Shown here piece by piece: positions 1 to 9,501 of a stretch of 64,000 bases of DNA. The notes below the pieces were generated by a model that made no database searches, was not told the origin of the DNA, and worked only from the letters and a program-made list of their open reading frames with translations. Source of the stretch: Flavivirga spongiicola (GTDB lineage Bacteria; Bacteroidota; Bacteroidia; Flavobacteriales; Flavobacteriaceae); the NCBI RefSeq assembly GCF_030540825.1, contig NZ_JAUOEO010000001.1:2949001-3013000 (forward strand), in the 5' to 3' direction. Each line of letters opens with the position of its first letter. Position 1 is the stretch's first letter. The position numbers and the translations under genes were made by a program.

Positions 1-80
1 ATAATTGGAAAGGAAAGATTAACTTTAAAATCTTTAGAAACCAAAAACCAATGGATTTAATCGTTAATGTAAAAAAATAA
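1..80 (+). CDS. C-terminal end of a gene cut by the window edge
   Basis: Reading from base 3, an open frame of 25 codons runs to a TAA at 78-80 and enters from outside the window. The residues are basic and end in VNVKK, which resembles the tail of an extracellular hydrolase, but it is too short to assign. It points the same way as the esterase and sulfatase genes that follow, so it may be the preceding member of the same carbohydrate cluster. Confidence 0.35.
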   Translation, partial: NWKGKINFKIFRNQKPMDLIVNVKK

Positions 81-129
81 ACCTATTGAAGTTTAATTGG
101 TGTAATATATAATTAAAGATATCAGACTT

Positions 130-1566
130 ATGAATTTTGTTGTAAACAGTACTACCAAGCCTCTTAGAAAAATAGTATTAGCCTATGTGTTCTTTTTATG
201 TTGTTTGAATGCTCAGGCAAAAATTTGGTTACCTTCTGTATTATCAGATAATATGGTTTTACAACAAAATTCTGAAGCCACAATCTGGGGTTGGACTACA
301 AGAGCAAATGAGAAAATTTCTGTTACAGGATCTTGGGATAACATAAAAATAACCGTTGAAGCTTATCAAGGTACTTGGTCTTTAAAATTACCTACGCCTA
401 AAGCAGGTGGACCATTTACCGTAACTATTGAAGGACATGAAAAGATAATTTTAACTAATGTACTAATAGGGGAAGTATGGATTTGTTCCGGGCAATCGAA
501 TATGGAATGGACACCGCTTCATGGATTGGACAATGCTGAAAAGGAAATAGCAAATGCTACGTATTCAAATATTCGATTTTTTTCAGTCCCAAAACACATT
601 TCAAAGTATCCCCAGGATGATTCCTTTGGAGAATGGGTAGAGAGCGCTCCGGAAACCATGAAGAATTTTAGTTCTGTTGGATATTTTTTTGGTAGAAGAT
701 TACATAAAGATTTAAATGTTCCGGTTGGATTAATTAACTCAAGCTGGGGTGGAACTAATGTGGAAGTGTGGATTCCAGAAGAAGTCATACAACAGAAGAA
801 AGAACTTGTAAAAAGTATAGATCGTATTCCTGAGAATGTATGGCGACCGAGAAATGAGGCTTTAGCTTATAATGCCATGATTCATCCATTGATTAATTTT
901 GATGTAGCAGGTGCTATTTGGTATCAAGGAGAATCAAATAGAGTGAATGCGGAATATTATCACCAAGCATTTTCAATGATGATAAATTCTTGGCGAAAAG
1001 ATTGGAAAAAGGAGTTTCCATTTTATTTTGTGGAAATAGCACCATATAATTATAATTCTGAAACCAATTTGGAAGCTGCATATGTGCGTGAAGCACAATT
1101 GAAAACTATGCAGACAGTTGAGAATACAGGAATGGCTGTTACCAATGATATTGGAAACCTTAAAGATATTCACCCTACCAATAAACAAGAAGTAGGAAGA
1201 CGTTTGGCTTTGTGGGCGCTTGCGAAAACCTATGGAGTAAAAGATATAGCCTACAGTGGACCCATATATAAGTCATTAAAAATTGAAAAGAGTAAGGCCA
1301 TCGTAACATTTGATTTTACAGGAAAAGGTTTAGAAGTAAAAGGAAAAGAAGTGAAGGAATTTTTTATAGCAGGGGCTGATAAAAAATTCTATCCAGCCAA
1401 AGTGAAAGTTTACGGAAATAGGGTAGAGTTAAAATCAAAAAAAGTAAAAAAACCAGTAGCAGTGCGTTTTGCTTTTACCGAAACGGCATTGCCAAACTTA
1501 TACAACAGTCATGGTTTGCCGGCAGCGGCTTTTAGAACCGATGATTGGGGTGTTAAGAAAAAATAA
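130..1566 (+). CDS. Sialate O-acetylesterase-like SGNH hydrolase
   Basis: 478 residues, usual for bacterial members of the sialate O-acetylesterase (SASA/SGNH) family that removes O-acetyl esters from sugars. An N-terminal hydrophobic segment (about residues 14-30, ending in AQA) looks like a signal peptide, so the enzyme should be periplasmic or exported. The nucleophile motif GQSNMEW carries Ser123. The C-terminal catalytic pair is seen as DIHP, Asp346 and His348. The next gene, a sulfatase, starts 30 nt downstream, suggesting one transcript that removes acetyl and sulfate decorations. Substrate (sialic acid, acetylated mannan or xylan) cannot be decided from sequence. Confidence 0.85.
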   Translation: MNFVVNSTTKPLRKIVLAYVFFLCCLNAQAKIWLPSVLSDNMVLQQNSEATIWGWTTRANEKISVTGSWDNIKITVEAYQGTWSLKLPTPKAGGPFTVTIEGHEKIILTNVLIGEVWICSGQSNMEWTPLHGLDNAEKEIANATYSNIRFFSVPKHISKYPQDDSFGEWVESAPETMKNFSSVGYFFGRRLHKDLNVPVGLINSSWGGTNVEVWIPEEVIQQKKELVKSIDRIPENVWRPRNEALAYNAMIHPLINFDVAGAIWYQGESNRVNAEYYHQAFSMMINSWRKDWKKEFPFYFVEIAPYNYNSETNLEAAYVREAQLKTMQTVENTGMAVTNDIGNLKDIHPTNKQEVGRRLALWALAKTYGVKDIAYSGPIYKSLKIEKSKAIVTFDFTGKGLEVKGKEVKEFFIAGADKKFYPAKVKVYGNRVELKSKKVKKPVAVRFAFTETALPNLYNSHGLPAAAFRTDDWGVKKK

Positions 1567-1596
1567 AAAGAAAAAATAAATTTAAGGAATAGATAT

Positions 1597-3186
1597 ATGA
1601 GAGTCCGAAATGTAAATAAAATTGGGATTGGAATACTAGCGGTTATGCTTATGATTGGTTGTAATAAGAACCAAAAAGTGAAGCAAGTAAGCCCTGCTAA
1701 AAAACAGCCAAATATTATTTATGTATTAGCCGATGATTTGGGATATGGAGATATTACTGCTTTTAATAAGGACAGTAAGATTTCAACTCCAAATATTGAT
1801 AAAATGGCAGCAGAAGGGATGAAATTCACTGATGCGCATACATCATCTTCGGTATGCACACCTACCAGATATGGAATTTTAACCGGTCGCTATAATTGGA
1901 GGTCGAGATTGAAATCAAGTGTTCTTGGTGGAAAATCTAAAGCGTTGATTCCTAATTCTAGAACTACGATAGCATCTTTATTGAAAAAGCAAGGATATAC
2001 CACTGCATATATTGGAAAATGGCATTTAGGTTGGGATTGGGCATTAAAAAATGACCAAGATACGTTGTCGGAAGGCTGGAGTCCAAAAGATGATGTAAAA
2101 GAAATTGATTTTTCAAAACCCATAACCAATGGTCCAAAAGAACTTGGGTTTGAATACTCATATGGTCATAGCGGGTCGCTAGATATGGCACCTTATGTGT
2201 ATGTCGAAAACGGCATGCCTACGATGATCCCAACAAAGACAACGGTGAATGAGGGGCAAGGGTTTTGGAGAAAAGGTTTGACAGCTGATGATTTTGTGCA
2301 TGAAGATGTGACGCCTAATTTCTTTAGAAGAGCTATTTCTTATGTTGAAGAAAAGGCGAAAGAAGATAAACCGTTCTTTTTGTATTTGCCCTTACCATCA
2401 CCACATACACCCATTTTACCAACGGAAGCATTTCAGGGAAAAAGTGGATTGGACAACCCTTATGGAGATTTTGTGATGTTGGTAGATGCTTATATGGGAC
2501 AATTATTGGAACAATTGAAAAAATCGGGTATTGAAGAGAATACCCTGGTGGTTTTTACGAGTGATAACGGCTGTTCTCCACAAGCGAATTTTAAAAGGTT
2601 GATAGAAAAAGGACACAATCCCAGTGCGCAATATAGAGGGCATAAAGCTGATATTTTTGAAGCAGGGCATAGAGTGCCTTTTATTGTAAAATGGACAAAT
2701 AGTGTGAAGGCAGGAACCGTGAATAATCAAACCATTTGTACAACTGATTTTGCAGCCACTGCCGCTTCAATTTCCAATTATAATTTGAATGATCAAGAGG
2801 CTGAAGATAGTTTTGATATGATGCCTCTATTAACTCAGAGTTTTAAAGGAAATACCTTCAGAAAAGGAACCATTCACCATTCTATCAATGGAAGTTTTGC
2901 CATTAGAAAAGGGGACTTTAAATTAATTATGTGCCCAGGTTCTGGTGGATGGAGTTTTCCCAGACCTAATAATAAAAAGGTGATTGATACGCTTCCTGAA
3001 ATTCAGCTGTATAATTTGAAAGAGGATCCGAGTGAAACGCGTAATTTACAGAATGATTTTCCAGAGATTGTAGAAGAACTTAAGAGTTTATTGACACTTC
3101 AAATTACTAATGGAAGGAGCACTCCTGGTGTTAATCAACAAAATGATACTGGTGCACATTGGAAGCAATTATGGTGGATAAATTAG
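1597..3186 (+). CDS. Formylglycine-dependent sulfatase (arylsulfatase family, S1), lipoprotein
   Basis: 529 residues. The family hydrolyses sulfate esters on aryl groups or sugars using a formylglycine made from Cys in C-x-P-x-R; here CTPTR with Cys87, followed by GILTGR. Metal-binding DDLGYGD lies near residues 46-52 and the KWHLG segment follows. The N terminus ends in MLMIGC, a lipobox, so the protein is probably an outer-membrane or periplasmic lipoprotein. It follows an acetylesterase and lies near a GH92/GH130 cluster, so carbohydrate desulfation is more likely than phenolic sulfates. An anaerobic or aerobic sulfatase-maturating enzyme must be encoded elsewhere. Confidence 0.9.
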   Translation: MRVRNVNKIGIGILAVMLMIGCNKNQKVKQVSPAKKQPNIIYVLADDLGYGDITAFNKDSKISTPNIDKMAAEGMKFTDAHTSSSVCTPTRYGILTGRYNWRSRLKSSVLGGKSKALIPNSRTTIASLLKKQGYTTAYIGKWHLGWDWALKNDQDTLSEGWSPKDDVKEIDFSKPITNGPKELGFEYSYGHSGSLDMAPYVYVENGMPTMIPTKTTVNEGQGFWRKGLTADDFVHEDVTPNFFRRAISYVEEKAKEDKPFFLYLPLPSPHTPILPTEAFQGKSGLDNPYGDFVMLVDAYMGQLLEQLKKSGIEENTLVVFTSDNGCSPQANFKRLIEKGHNPSAQYRGHKADIFEAGHRVPFIVKWTNSVKAGTVNNQTICTTDFAATAASISNYNLNDQEAEDSFDMMPLLTQSFKGNTFRKGTIHHSINGSFAIRKGDFKLIMCPGSGGWSFPRPNNKKVIDTLPEIQLYNLKEDPSETRNLQNDFPEIVEELKSLLTLQITNGRSTPGVNQQNDTGAHWKQLWWIN

Positions 3187-3232
3187 ATTGATAAAGAAAT
3201 AAAAATCCGCTAGATTTGTGAAAAATATAACG

Positions 3233-3266
3233 ATAGATATATGTGTACTGGTACACATATTCTATT
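3233..3266. promoter_or_regulatory. Long palindrome downstream of the sulfatase gene
   Basis: Arms TATGTGTAC and GTACACATA are perfect inverted repeats separated by TG, with partly matching ATAG/CTAT flanks. There is no T-run after it, so it is a poor terminator. It could be an operator or an mRNA 3-prime stabilising hairpin. It lies between the sulfatase stop and the start of the broken metallo-beta-lactamase-fold gene. Confidence 0.4.
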
Positions 3267-3297
3267 GTTACTCAACATAAAAAAACACTCGAAACCG

Positions 3298-3821
3298 ATG
3301 AGTAATAAAGAAAAAGTTAAAGAGTCAATTGAAAAAATTATAATCACCCTTACCTAATTGTATTAATAGCTAACAGCTCATGGGCAGCGCATGTTAATTC
3401 TGACTTTGTGGTAACCACCATTACCGAAAATGGCTATAGTATTGTTTCTCCATCAACCGGATTACCTACCCCTGAAAACAAAGGTTGGAATTCCAATATT
3501 CACTTTGTTGTTACTGGAAATGGGGTATTGCTTTTTGATACTGGGTCCTCTGAATTAATCGGTAACAAAATTAAAAGAGTCATTAAATCGGTCACTGACC
3601 AACCGGTTCGCTGGGTGATTAATTCGCATAGTCATGCAGATCATTGGCTAGGTAATGTGGCGTTTACAGGTACGAATGCTGAAATTGTTGCAAGTAATGA
3701 AACGTTAACAACAATGAAAAGGTATGGACAGGAAGATGTTAAATTTTATTCACGTGTGACAAAAGATACAATCGAATCTACTCAACTTGTGTATCCTACT
3801 TTGTTATTGACTCAAGGATAA
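3298..3821 (+). pseudogene. Broken metallo-beta-lactamase-fold hydrolase
   Basis: The frame from about 3333 to 3821 encodes a signal-peptide-like stretch (LIVLIANSSWAA), a metallo-beta-lactamase fold start and the zinc motif HSHADHWLGN. It then ends abruptly after about 150 residues, where family members run to about 300. The only good start, ATG at 3298, is in a different frame and hits TAA at 3355-3357. A one-base shift near 3350 would join its MSNKEKVKE start to the signal peptide. So the gene carries an N-terminal frameshift and lacks its C-terminal half, including the later metal ligands. The GTG at 3408 would give a protein without the signal peptide and is unlikely to be functional. 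Confidence 0.65.
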
Positions 3822-3854
3822 AAACGTAATCTCGGGGGAGTAGATGTTGAATTC

Positions 3855-3894
3855 GTTAAAAAAAGAGGAGACTACACTTAATGTAATCTCCTCT
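3855..3894 (-). terminator. Rho-independent terminator of the SusC/SusD operon
   Basis: Imperfect inverted repeat at 3864-3876 and 3882-3894 (13-bp arms, one G-U pair on the minus-strand RNA) with a 5-nt loop. On the minus strand it is followed by a run of seven T. It sits 29 nt past the SusD stop codon. Confidence 0.8.
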
Positions 3895-3922
3895 AAAATT
3901 AATCTAAAAACTAATACCTAAC

Positions 3923-5665
3923 CTAATTAAAATCTGGTAATAACGATGTTTTAAACGTTACATAATCATTACGATAATATGTACTAGCATCGGTTCTCCA
4001 GAAAATTGGAGAGGTCCAGTTATTTTGGTCTATAACTTTCAAGAAAGCGTCAGTATTTGTAGATAATTCAGAAGCAGGATACATTAACCGCTCTGGTTGT
4101 GGTTTCATAACTTTCCCTTGAAACGTCATCGGTTCTAATTTTGGATGTCTTGTTCTTCTCAACTCACTCCATAATTCAATTGGACGCAATAAATTCATAT
4201 GAATATATTTTTGCTGCATAATAATTTCCATTTGATTGTCTATATTTCCTGCTGCGCTAAAGGCGTTCTTTACTTTTCCAGCGTAAGAATTTATGATAGC
4301 ACTACTAGGCTTTACAGGACGAATAAGATCTGCCCATGGTCCTATAAAGTCAGCTCCGTAACCACTTAAAGAATTTAGGTTATACCAAAAATCTGTAGAA
4401 TGCATAACGGCATCTTCCACATGGTCTTCAGCATTTTTTCCTGTAGGTACTAATCCTTTTGCGGCTACCTCTGCTAATAACAAATCTATTTCTCCAAGTG
4501 TAATCATATCTGCAGGCACATTATTATGAGTTAATGTAACATGGCTGTACATAGATCTTGCATTATTTGTAGAAGATGATTCCAAATCATCAGCCCAAGC
4601 ATAATATCTATCACCATCCACATAGCCTTGATTTTGCCCATCAGCATCTAAAGATACGCCTCTATAATCATTATACTTTGTTGGGAATGCTATAACTGGT
4701 AATCTTGGGTCATCTATATCCTCTTCATATTCCAAATTATGAAAGTTCATCCTGTTCATTATTATATTAGGAATAAAGGTCACATATGGTCTTTCGTATA
4801 GACCTCTCTGCCACGTACCACCTCCAGGAAGTGCGGCTGCAGCATCAATGTGTGGTAAATCAAAGGTTAAATCCTGAGTTGGTAAATTGGTAATCGCATC
4901 GCTAATATGAGCGTTAGCAAATGACGCATCTACACTCGCTAATTTTACAGCAAATCTTAAACGCAAAGCATTTGCATATTGTACCCATTTGTCAATATCA
5001 CCTTGTAACGCAATATCTTGCGTTTGCAATGTTGCAATACCATCGGGAGACATTTTTGCATATATCCCAGGTAACTCATCCGCAATAGATTTTAAATCAT
5101 CTAATATCGTTTTATAGATCACCTCAGGATCATCATACTCGGTAAAAAATTCACCTTGAGACCCTTTAAATGCAAGTAGGTAAGGGATAGAGTTATACAA
5201 ATCTACATTTCTAAGTGCAGCCCAATCTTTTACAATAGATATTAATTTAAAATAGACGACACTATCATCATATTCTTGCCCACTTAGTCCTTCTAATACA
5301 TCTTGAATAATACCCCAGTTACGCATTCTAAGATAAAAATCATTGAACCAATTGAATCCGCTTTGACTAAAACCATTTCCATTAGTTACATCATCGTAAT
5401 CAATAAACCATGAATACCTTGGTGTGATATAACGAGACGATATTTGTGCATAGCTTGGCATACCATTACCACCTAATTGCCACCAGTATTCACCATAATC
5501 TTTAATAAAAAACTTATATTGTAATAAGGCATTGGTAAATAATCCAGAAGCTAATTGGTCTGGTTCTGGCTCGTACTGCTGTGGGTTTTGAAATTCTTCT
5601 TCCAAGACGTCTTGGCAAGACCAAAAGATCATCATGGAAAGCATTAATAAGATTATTTTTTTCAT
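3923..5665 (-). CDS. SusD/RagB-family nutrient-binding outer-membrane lipoprotein
   Basis: 580 residues, typical of the SusD-like_2 group. SusD proteins sit on the cell surface over the SusC barrel and bind the glycan before import. The N terminus is a lipoprotein signal peptide ending in FWSC, followed by acidic residues (QDVLEEEF) consistent with a surface-export signal. The PEPDQLASGLFTNALLQY stretch is typical of this subgroup, and a helix-rich body follows with a C-terminal YPASE region. The SusC gene is 27 nt upstream and the operon ends at the terminator just downstream. Nearby GH92 and GH130 genes suggest a mannose-rich ligand, but binding specificity cannot be read from sequence. Confidence 0.93.
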   Translation of the reverse strand: MKKIILLMLSMMIFWSCQDVLEEEFQNPQQYEPEPDQLASGLFTNALLQYKFFIKDYGEYWWQLGGNGMPSYAQISSRYITPRYSWFIDYDDVTNGNGFSQSGFNWFNDFYLRMRNWGIIQDVLEGLSGQEYDDSVVYFKLISIVKDWAALRNVDLYNSIPYLLAFKGSQGEFFTEYDDPEVIYKTILDDLKSIADELPGIYAKMSPDGIATLQTQDIALQGDIDKWVQYANALRLRFAVKLASVDASFANAHISDAITNLPTQDLTFDLPHIDAAAALPGGGTWQRGLYERPYVTFIPNIIMNRMNFHNLEYEEDIDDPRLPVIAFPTKYNDYRGVSLDADGQNQGYVDGDRYYAWADDLESSSTNNARSMYSHVTLTHNNVPADMITLGEIDLLLAEVAAKGLVPTGKNAEDHVEDAVMHSTDFWYNLNSLSGYGADFIGPWADLIRPVKPSSAIINSYAGKVKNAFSAAGNIDNQMEIIMQQKYIHMNLLRPIELWSELRRTRHPKLEPMTFQGKVMKPQPERLMYPASELSTNTDAFLKVIDQNNWTSPIFWRTDASTYYRNDYVTFKTSLLPDFN

Positions 5666-5692
5666 AATATGTGTCTTTTATATTTTTTTTGT

Positions 5693-8600
5693 TTAAAAAC
5701 TAATATTCAGTCCCATTCCTAATGAAGTTGCTGTTGGGTAAGCAGAATCTTCTACCCAAGAATCTGTTCCGAGAGTAGATTCAGGATCTATATTAGGTAT
5801 GGTCTTATATAAATAAAATAAGTTTCTGGCTAGAAAAGAAACTGTCATTTTCTGCATACCAACTTTATTCACTAAGTCTTTAGGTAATGTGTAACTTAAT
5901 GATAATTCCCGTAGCTTAATGTAATCATTTTTATGCAAGCCATCTGGCGCATAATTCTGCCCTAAATCGTTTATATATATTAAGCTACGCTCGTATGCTG
6001 ATAAAATTCTATCGTTTTCCTGATAAACAGGATTGTCTGCTGTACCAACATTAACAACCCCAGGGTTAATAACACCATCATGATATACTCTACCATCTGT
6101 AGCATCAGCTGGAGCAGGCTGACTATGTTGCCACGGTATTCTTTCTCCACTAGGATCTATATAATATGCTAAACCACCATGTGCTTCATCACGATATTGT
6201 AAAGTTTCTTTAGTAATACCCATACCTAAGTAATAGTAGTTAGAACGAGAGAATATCGTAGAGCCATACTTGTAATCTAATCCTATGTGAAAATTAAAGC
6301 CCTTGAAATAAAAATCACTTAAAAACCCTCCAAAAATGTCAGGCGTTGTATTTGCCACAGCCTTTAATTCTGATTGATCTAAGACATAATAACCATTATT
6401 ATCAACAACTCTATTTCCTTGACCATCCGTTAGATAATCGAACATATGTAATTCTCCAAAAGGCTTGCCTTCTTCTGCTATTTGAACAATGCTGTTACCA
6501 ACACTTCCAGTTATTTTTTGTGTAATCCCTGGATATAGTTTTTTTACTTCAGATTGTTGTTTAGCTGCAGTAAAAGTAAGATCCCATCGGAATTTATCGG
6601 TTAATAACGGTGTTCCCTTTAACAATAATTCGTAACCCCAGTTAGCAACATTACCTGCATTAATCTTAATATCTCCCGCTCCTGTGGTTGGGGATAAATC
6701 TACACCCATAATCTGATCATAGATGTTATTATGGTAAAAAGAAAAACTAGTTTCTAGTCTGCTCCCTTTTAAAAAGCGCGCATCAAAACCAATTTCAAAT
6801 TCTCTTTTACGCTCTGGTTTTAAATTACCGGCAAATAAGGAAGATGGAGAATTTACTGTAAGTGCATCCGTATTATTTACACCGCCAACACCAAAAGATC
6901 TGTTAGCAAAGTAGCTAGTTAAACCACCCGGAGCACCTCTACCTACATCTGCCCAACTTGCTCTTAATTTACCGTATTCTATAAAAGGAATATCGAAGGT
7001 ATTCGTAAAATTCCAACTTAAACCAACGCCCGGATAGAAAAATGAATTATCTGTTGGAGGTAAAGTAGAAGACCAGTCATTTCTAGCCTGAAGTTCTAAA
7101 TATAAATCATTTTTCCATGAAAGTGTTGTCGATCCGAAAGCACTATACGTAACCTGGGATCCATAGGTATGCCCTCTTACACGTCCTCTACTACTTCCAT
7201 CTGGCCAATCTTGTTCGTTGTTAAGTGACCAAAAATCAGGAAACCTTAAATCACCAAAAGTTGCTACATTGATACTTTTAAAAGTAGCCTTTCTATATTC
7301 TCCTCCAACAAATGAAAATATTTTTAATTGGTCATCAAATAAGCTAAAGTCATAATTTAAAATCCCTCGATAATTCTCTACAGAAATATTATCACGCCCA
7401 TAAGAATAGCGTCCACCAGCGTTTTCTGGTTCAAATCTTGTAATTGGATTTTTAGTTGTAAAATCAGTATCGGTATAATCCAATCCAATTTGGCCGATAA
7501 ATGACAATTTATCAGTAAAATTTAAGGTCGTTTTAAGAGAAGTTATTAAGTGAAATTTATCATCCAAATCACTATTCTCATATTGTTCCCAAAGGGCGTC
7601 CATTAAATAAGTCGGAGCAAATTGACCAGGCCATCCGGTATCTTCAGCATTAAACCTTGAACCATCATCATTTTTATATAAGTCCTTTATAGCATTAAAA
7701 TCATAATCTCTGTTAATTCCCCAAGCTACAATGTTCTGAAGATTAGGCTGTCTGTTATGTGTTTTTATCTTATAAAGGTTGGTGTTTATTTCTACACTCG
7801 CAAAATCTGAAGCATTTAGAGTTCCGCTAACATTAAAAACATGTTTCTTTTGGTAGTTATTAGGAAGTAATCCTTGATACTCTTGATTTGTATAAGATAC
7901 ACGCATATTACCTATTTCATTCCCACCAGATATGGCTACTGTATGGATAGCGTTACTTCCGTTTCTAAACAAATCAATATAGTTATTAGGATAAGCTTGA
8001 TAAGGTCTTATTGAGCCATCTAAAAATTGAACAGGTGAGCCATCAAATTTAGGTCCCCAATTAAATCGACTCCAAACATTTTGTCTTGGTCCTTGACCTC
8101 CACCGGGCAATGTTTCAAATTGTGTAGTATATTGGCTAGTTCCTGTACCATATTCATTTTGAAAATCGATAAATGTTCTTGGAATTTCATAAGTGTATTG
8201 CGTATTAATATTCACTCCTAGGCCTCTAGTGCCAGAACCTTTTTTAGTTGTAATTAATACCACGCCATTTGCACCTTCACCACCATAAAGTACGGTTGCT
8301 TTTGCTCCCTTTAATATCTCTATAGATGCAATATCTTCCGGGTTAATGTCGTTGATACCAGATCCATAATCAAATGAGTTTAAAGGATCATAGCCTCTTG
8401 CTGCCATACTAGATCCAGAATCATATATAGGCATACCATCCACTACAAATAGAGGTCTCGTATTTGCAGATGATTCTAAACCTGCAGCACCACGTATTTT
8501 AATATCTACAGCCCCCGTTGGTCCTGCCGCATTGGTTGTAATACCAACCCCTGAGGCTTTACCATATAAACTTGAAACAGGATTTGTAGATACGCCCGCT

Positions 8601-9349
8601 ACCGTAATATCTTTTGACTCAATTCTACTAACGGCATATCCCAGCGATTTCTTGTCACGTTTAATGCCAAATGCGGTTACCACAACTTGATCTAAGGTTT
8701 CTGTACTCTCGTGCATGGTAACATTAATAGTTGATTGCCCATTAATTGCTATTTCTTTGGTTGTATACCCAACAAAAGAAAACACTAAAGTTGCCGATTG
8801 ATCTTTGACATTAATAGAATAGTTTCCATCAAAATCGGATGACACTCCGTTTGATGTTCCTTTTACAATAATATTTACTCCAGCAAGAGGGATTCCGCTA
8901 TTTACATCAGTAATTGTTCCTGTTACTGTTGTTGTTTGCTTTATCTTATCCTCATAAATTATTGGCTTATCTTTTGTAGGTTCTTTTTTCGCTTTGCTCA
9001 ACAGTATTTGACGATCGCGTATTTGATACTCAATATCAGACCATTTAAACAAGTACTTCAATATTTCAGAAATCTTTTGTTTTTTTACATCTATACTTAC
9101 TTTACGCTTAAGGTCAATCTTATCACTTTCAAATAGAAATCTAAATTCTGAAATTGATTCTATCCTATCAAAAACAGCTTCTACATCTACCTGATACATA
9201 TCTAATGTAAGTTTGGTATTTTGAGAGTACGTATTTGCTTCAATTTTAAATAAAGAAACTATTAATAATAATGTAGTCAACTTCATTTTTAAGTCAATTT
9301 TAGGAAAGAAATAGCCTGTTAAACGCCTTTCTTTAATGAAATTTTTCAT
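5693..9349 (-). CDS. SusC/RagA-family TonB-dependent receptor with STN signalling domain
   Basis: 1218 residues. Order seen: export signal within the first about 45 residues; an STN (secretin/TonB N-terminal) domain at about 50-115; a carboxypeptidase-regulatory-like beta domain at about 140-210 (GVNIIVKGTSNGV, FSFVGY); the TonB box/plug start DQVVVTAFG; a plug with ANGVVLITTKKG; then a long beta-barrel ending in an aromatic residue. The STN domain marks a receptor that signals to a FecR anti-sigma factor, and a FecR gene lies 152 nt upstream. The receptor imports oligosaccharide with the SusD partner and should induce its own operon through the sigma/FecR pair. Confidence 0.95.
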   Translation of the reverse strand: MKNFIKERRLTGYFFPKIDLKMKLTTLLLIVSLFKIEANTYSQNTKLTLDMYQVDVEAVFDRIESISEFRFLFESDKIDLKRKVSIDVKKQKISEILKYLFKWSDIEYQIRDRQILLSKAKKEPTKDKPIIYEDKIKQTTTVTGTITDVNSGIPLAGVNIIVKGTSNGVSSDFDGNYSINVKDQSATLVFSFVGYTTKEIAINGQSTINVTMHESTETLDQVVVTAFGIKRDKKSLGYAVSRIESKDITVAGVSTNPVSSLYGKASGVGITTNAAGPTGAVDIKIRGAAGLESSANTRPLFVVDGMPIYDSGSSMAARGYDPLNSFDYGSGINDINPEDIASIEILKGAKATVLYGGEGANGVVLITTKKGSGTRGLGVNINTQYTYEIPRTFIDFQNEYGTGTSQYTTQFETLPGGGQGPRQNVWSRFNWGPKFDGSPVQFLDGSIRPYQAYPNNYIDLFRNGSNAIHTVAISGGNEIGNMRVSYTNQEYQGLLPNNYQKKHVFNVSGTLNASDFASVEINTNLYKIKTHNRQPNLQNIVAWGINRDYDFNAIKDLYKNDDGSRFNAEDTGWPGQFAPTYLMDALWEQYENSDLDDKFHLITSLKTTLNFTDKLSFIGQIGLDYTDTDFTTKNPITRFEPENAGGRYSYGRDNISVENYRGILNYDFSLFDDQLKIFSFVGGEYRKATFKSINVATFGDLRFPDFWSLNNEQDWPDGSSRGRVRGHTYGSQVTYSAFGSTTLSWKNDLYLELQARNDWSSTLPPTDNSFFYPGVGLSWNFTNTFDIPFIEYGKLRASWADVGRGAPGGLTSYFANRSFGVGGVNNTDALTVNSPSSLFAGNLKPERKREFEIGFDARFLKGSRLETSFSFYHNNIYDQIMGVDLSPTTGAGDIKINAGNVANWGYELLLKGTPLLTDKFRWDLTFTAAKQQSEVKKLYPGITQKITGSVGNSIVQIAEEGKPFGELHMFDYLTDGQGNRVVDNNGYYVLDQSELKAVANTTPDIFGGFLSDFYFKGFNFHIGLDYKYGSTIFSRSNYYYLGMGITKETLQYRDEAHGGLAYYIDPSGERIPWQHSQPAPADATDGRVYHDGVINPGVVNVGTADNPVYQENDRILSAYERSLIYINDLGQNYAPDGLHKNDYIKLRELSLSYTLPKDLVNKVGMQKMTVSFLARNLFYLYKTIPNIDPESTLGTDSWVEDSAYPTATSLGMGLNISF

Positions 9350-9501
9350 ATTTTCGTTATGTTTTAAATGGTTAATTAGTGTTACATCGTTTAATTCATT
9401 TTATGAATCGGGAAATGCTGGAACCATTTTCCGATTTTTCTATAAATTGTATAATTTTAGTAAAGTTTGTTTTATATCATAGGCATTATTGTTTTTTTTA
9501 G

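Noticed and set aside
8936..9136. Plus-strand 66-codon frame inside susC
   Set aside because: Shadow of the strong minus-strand susC coding sequence.
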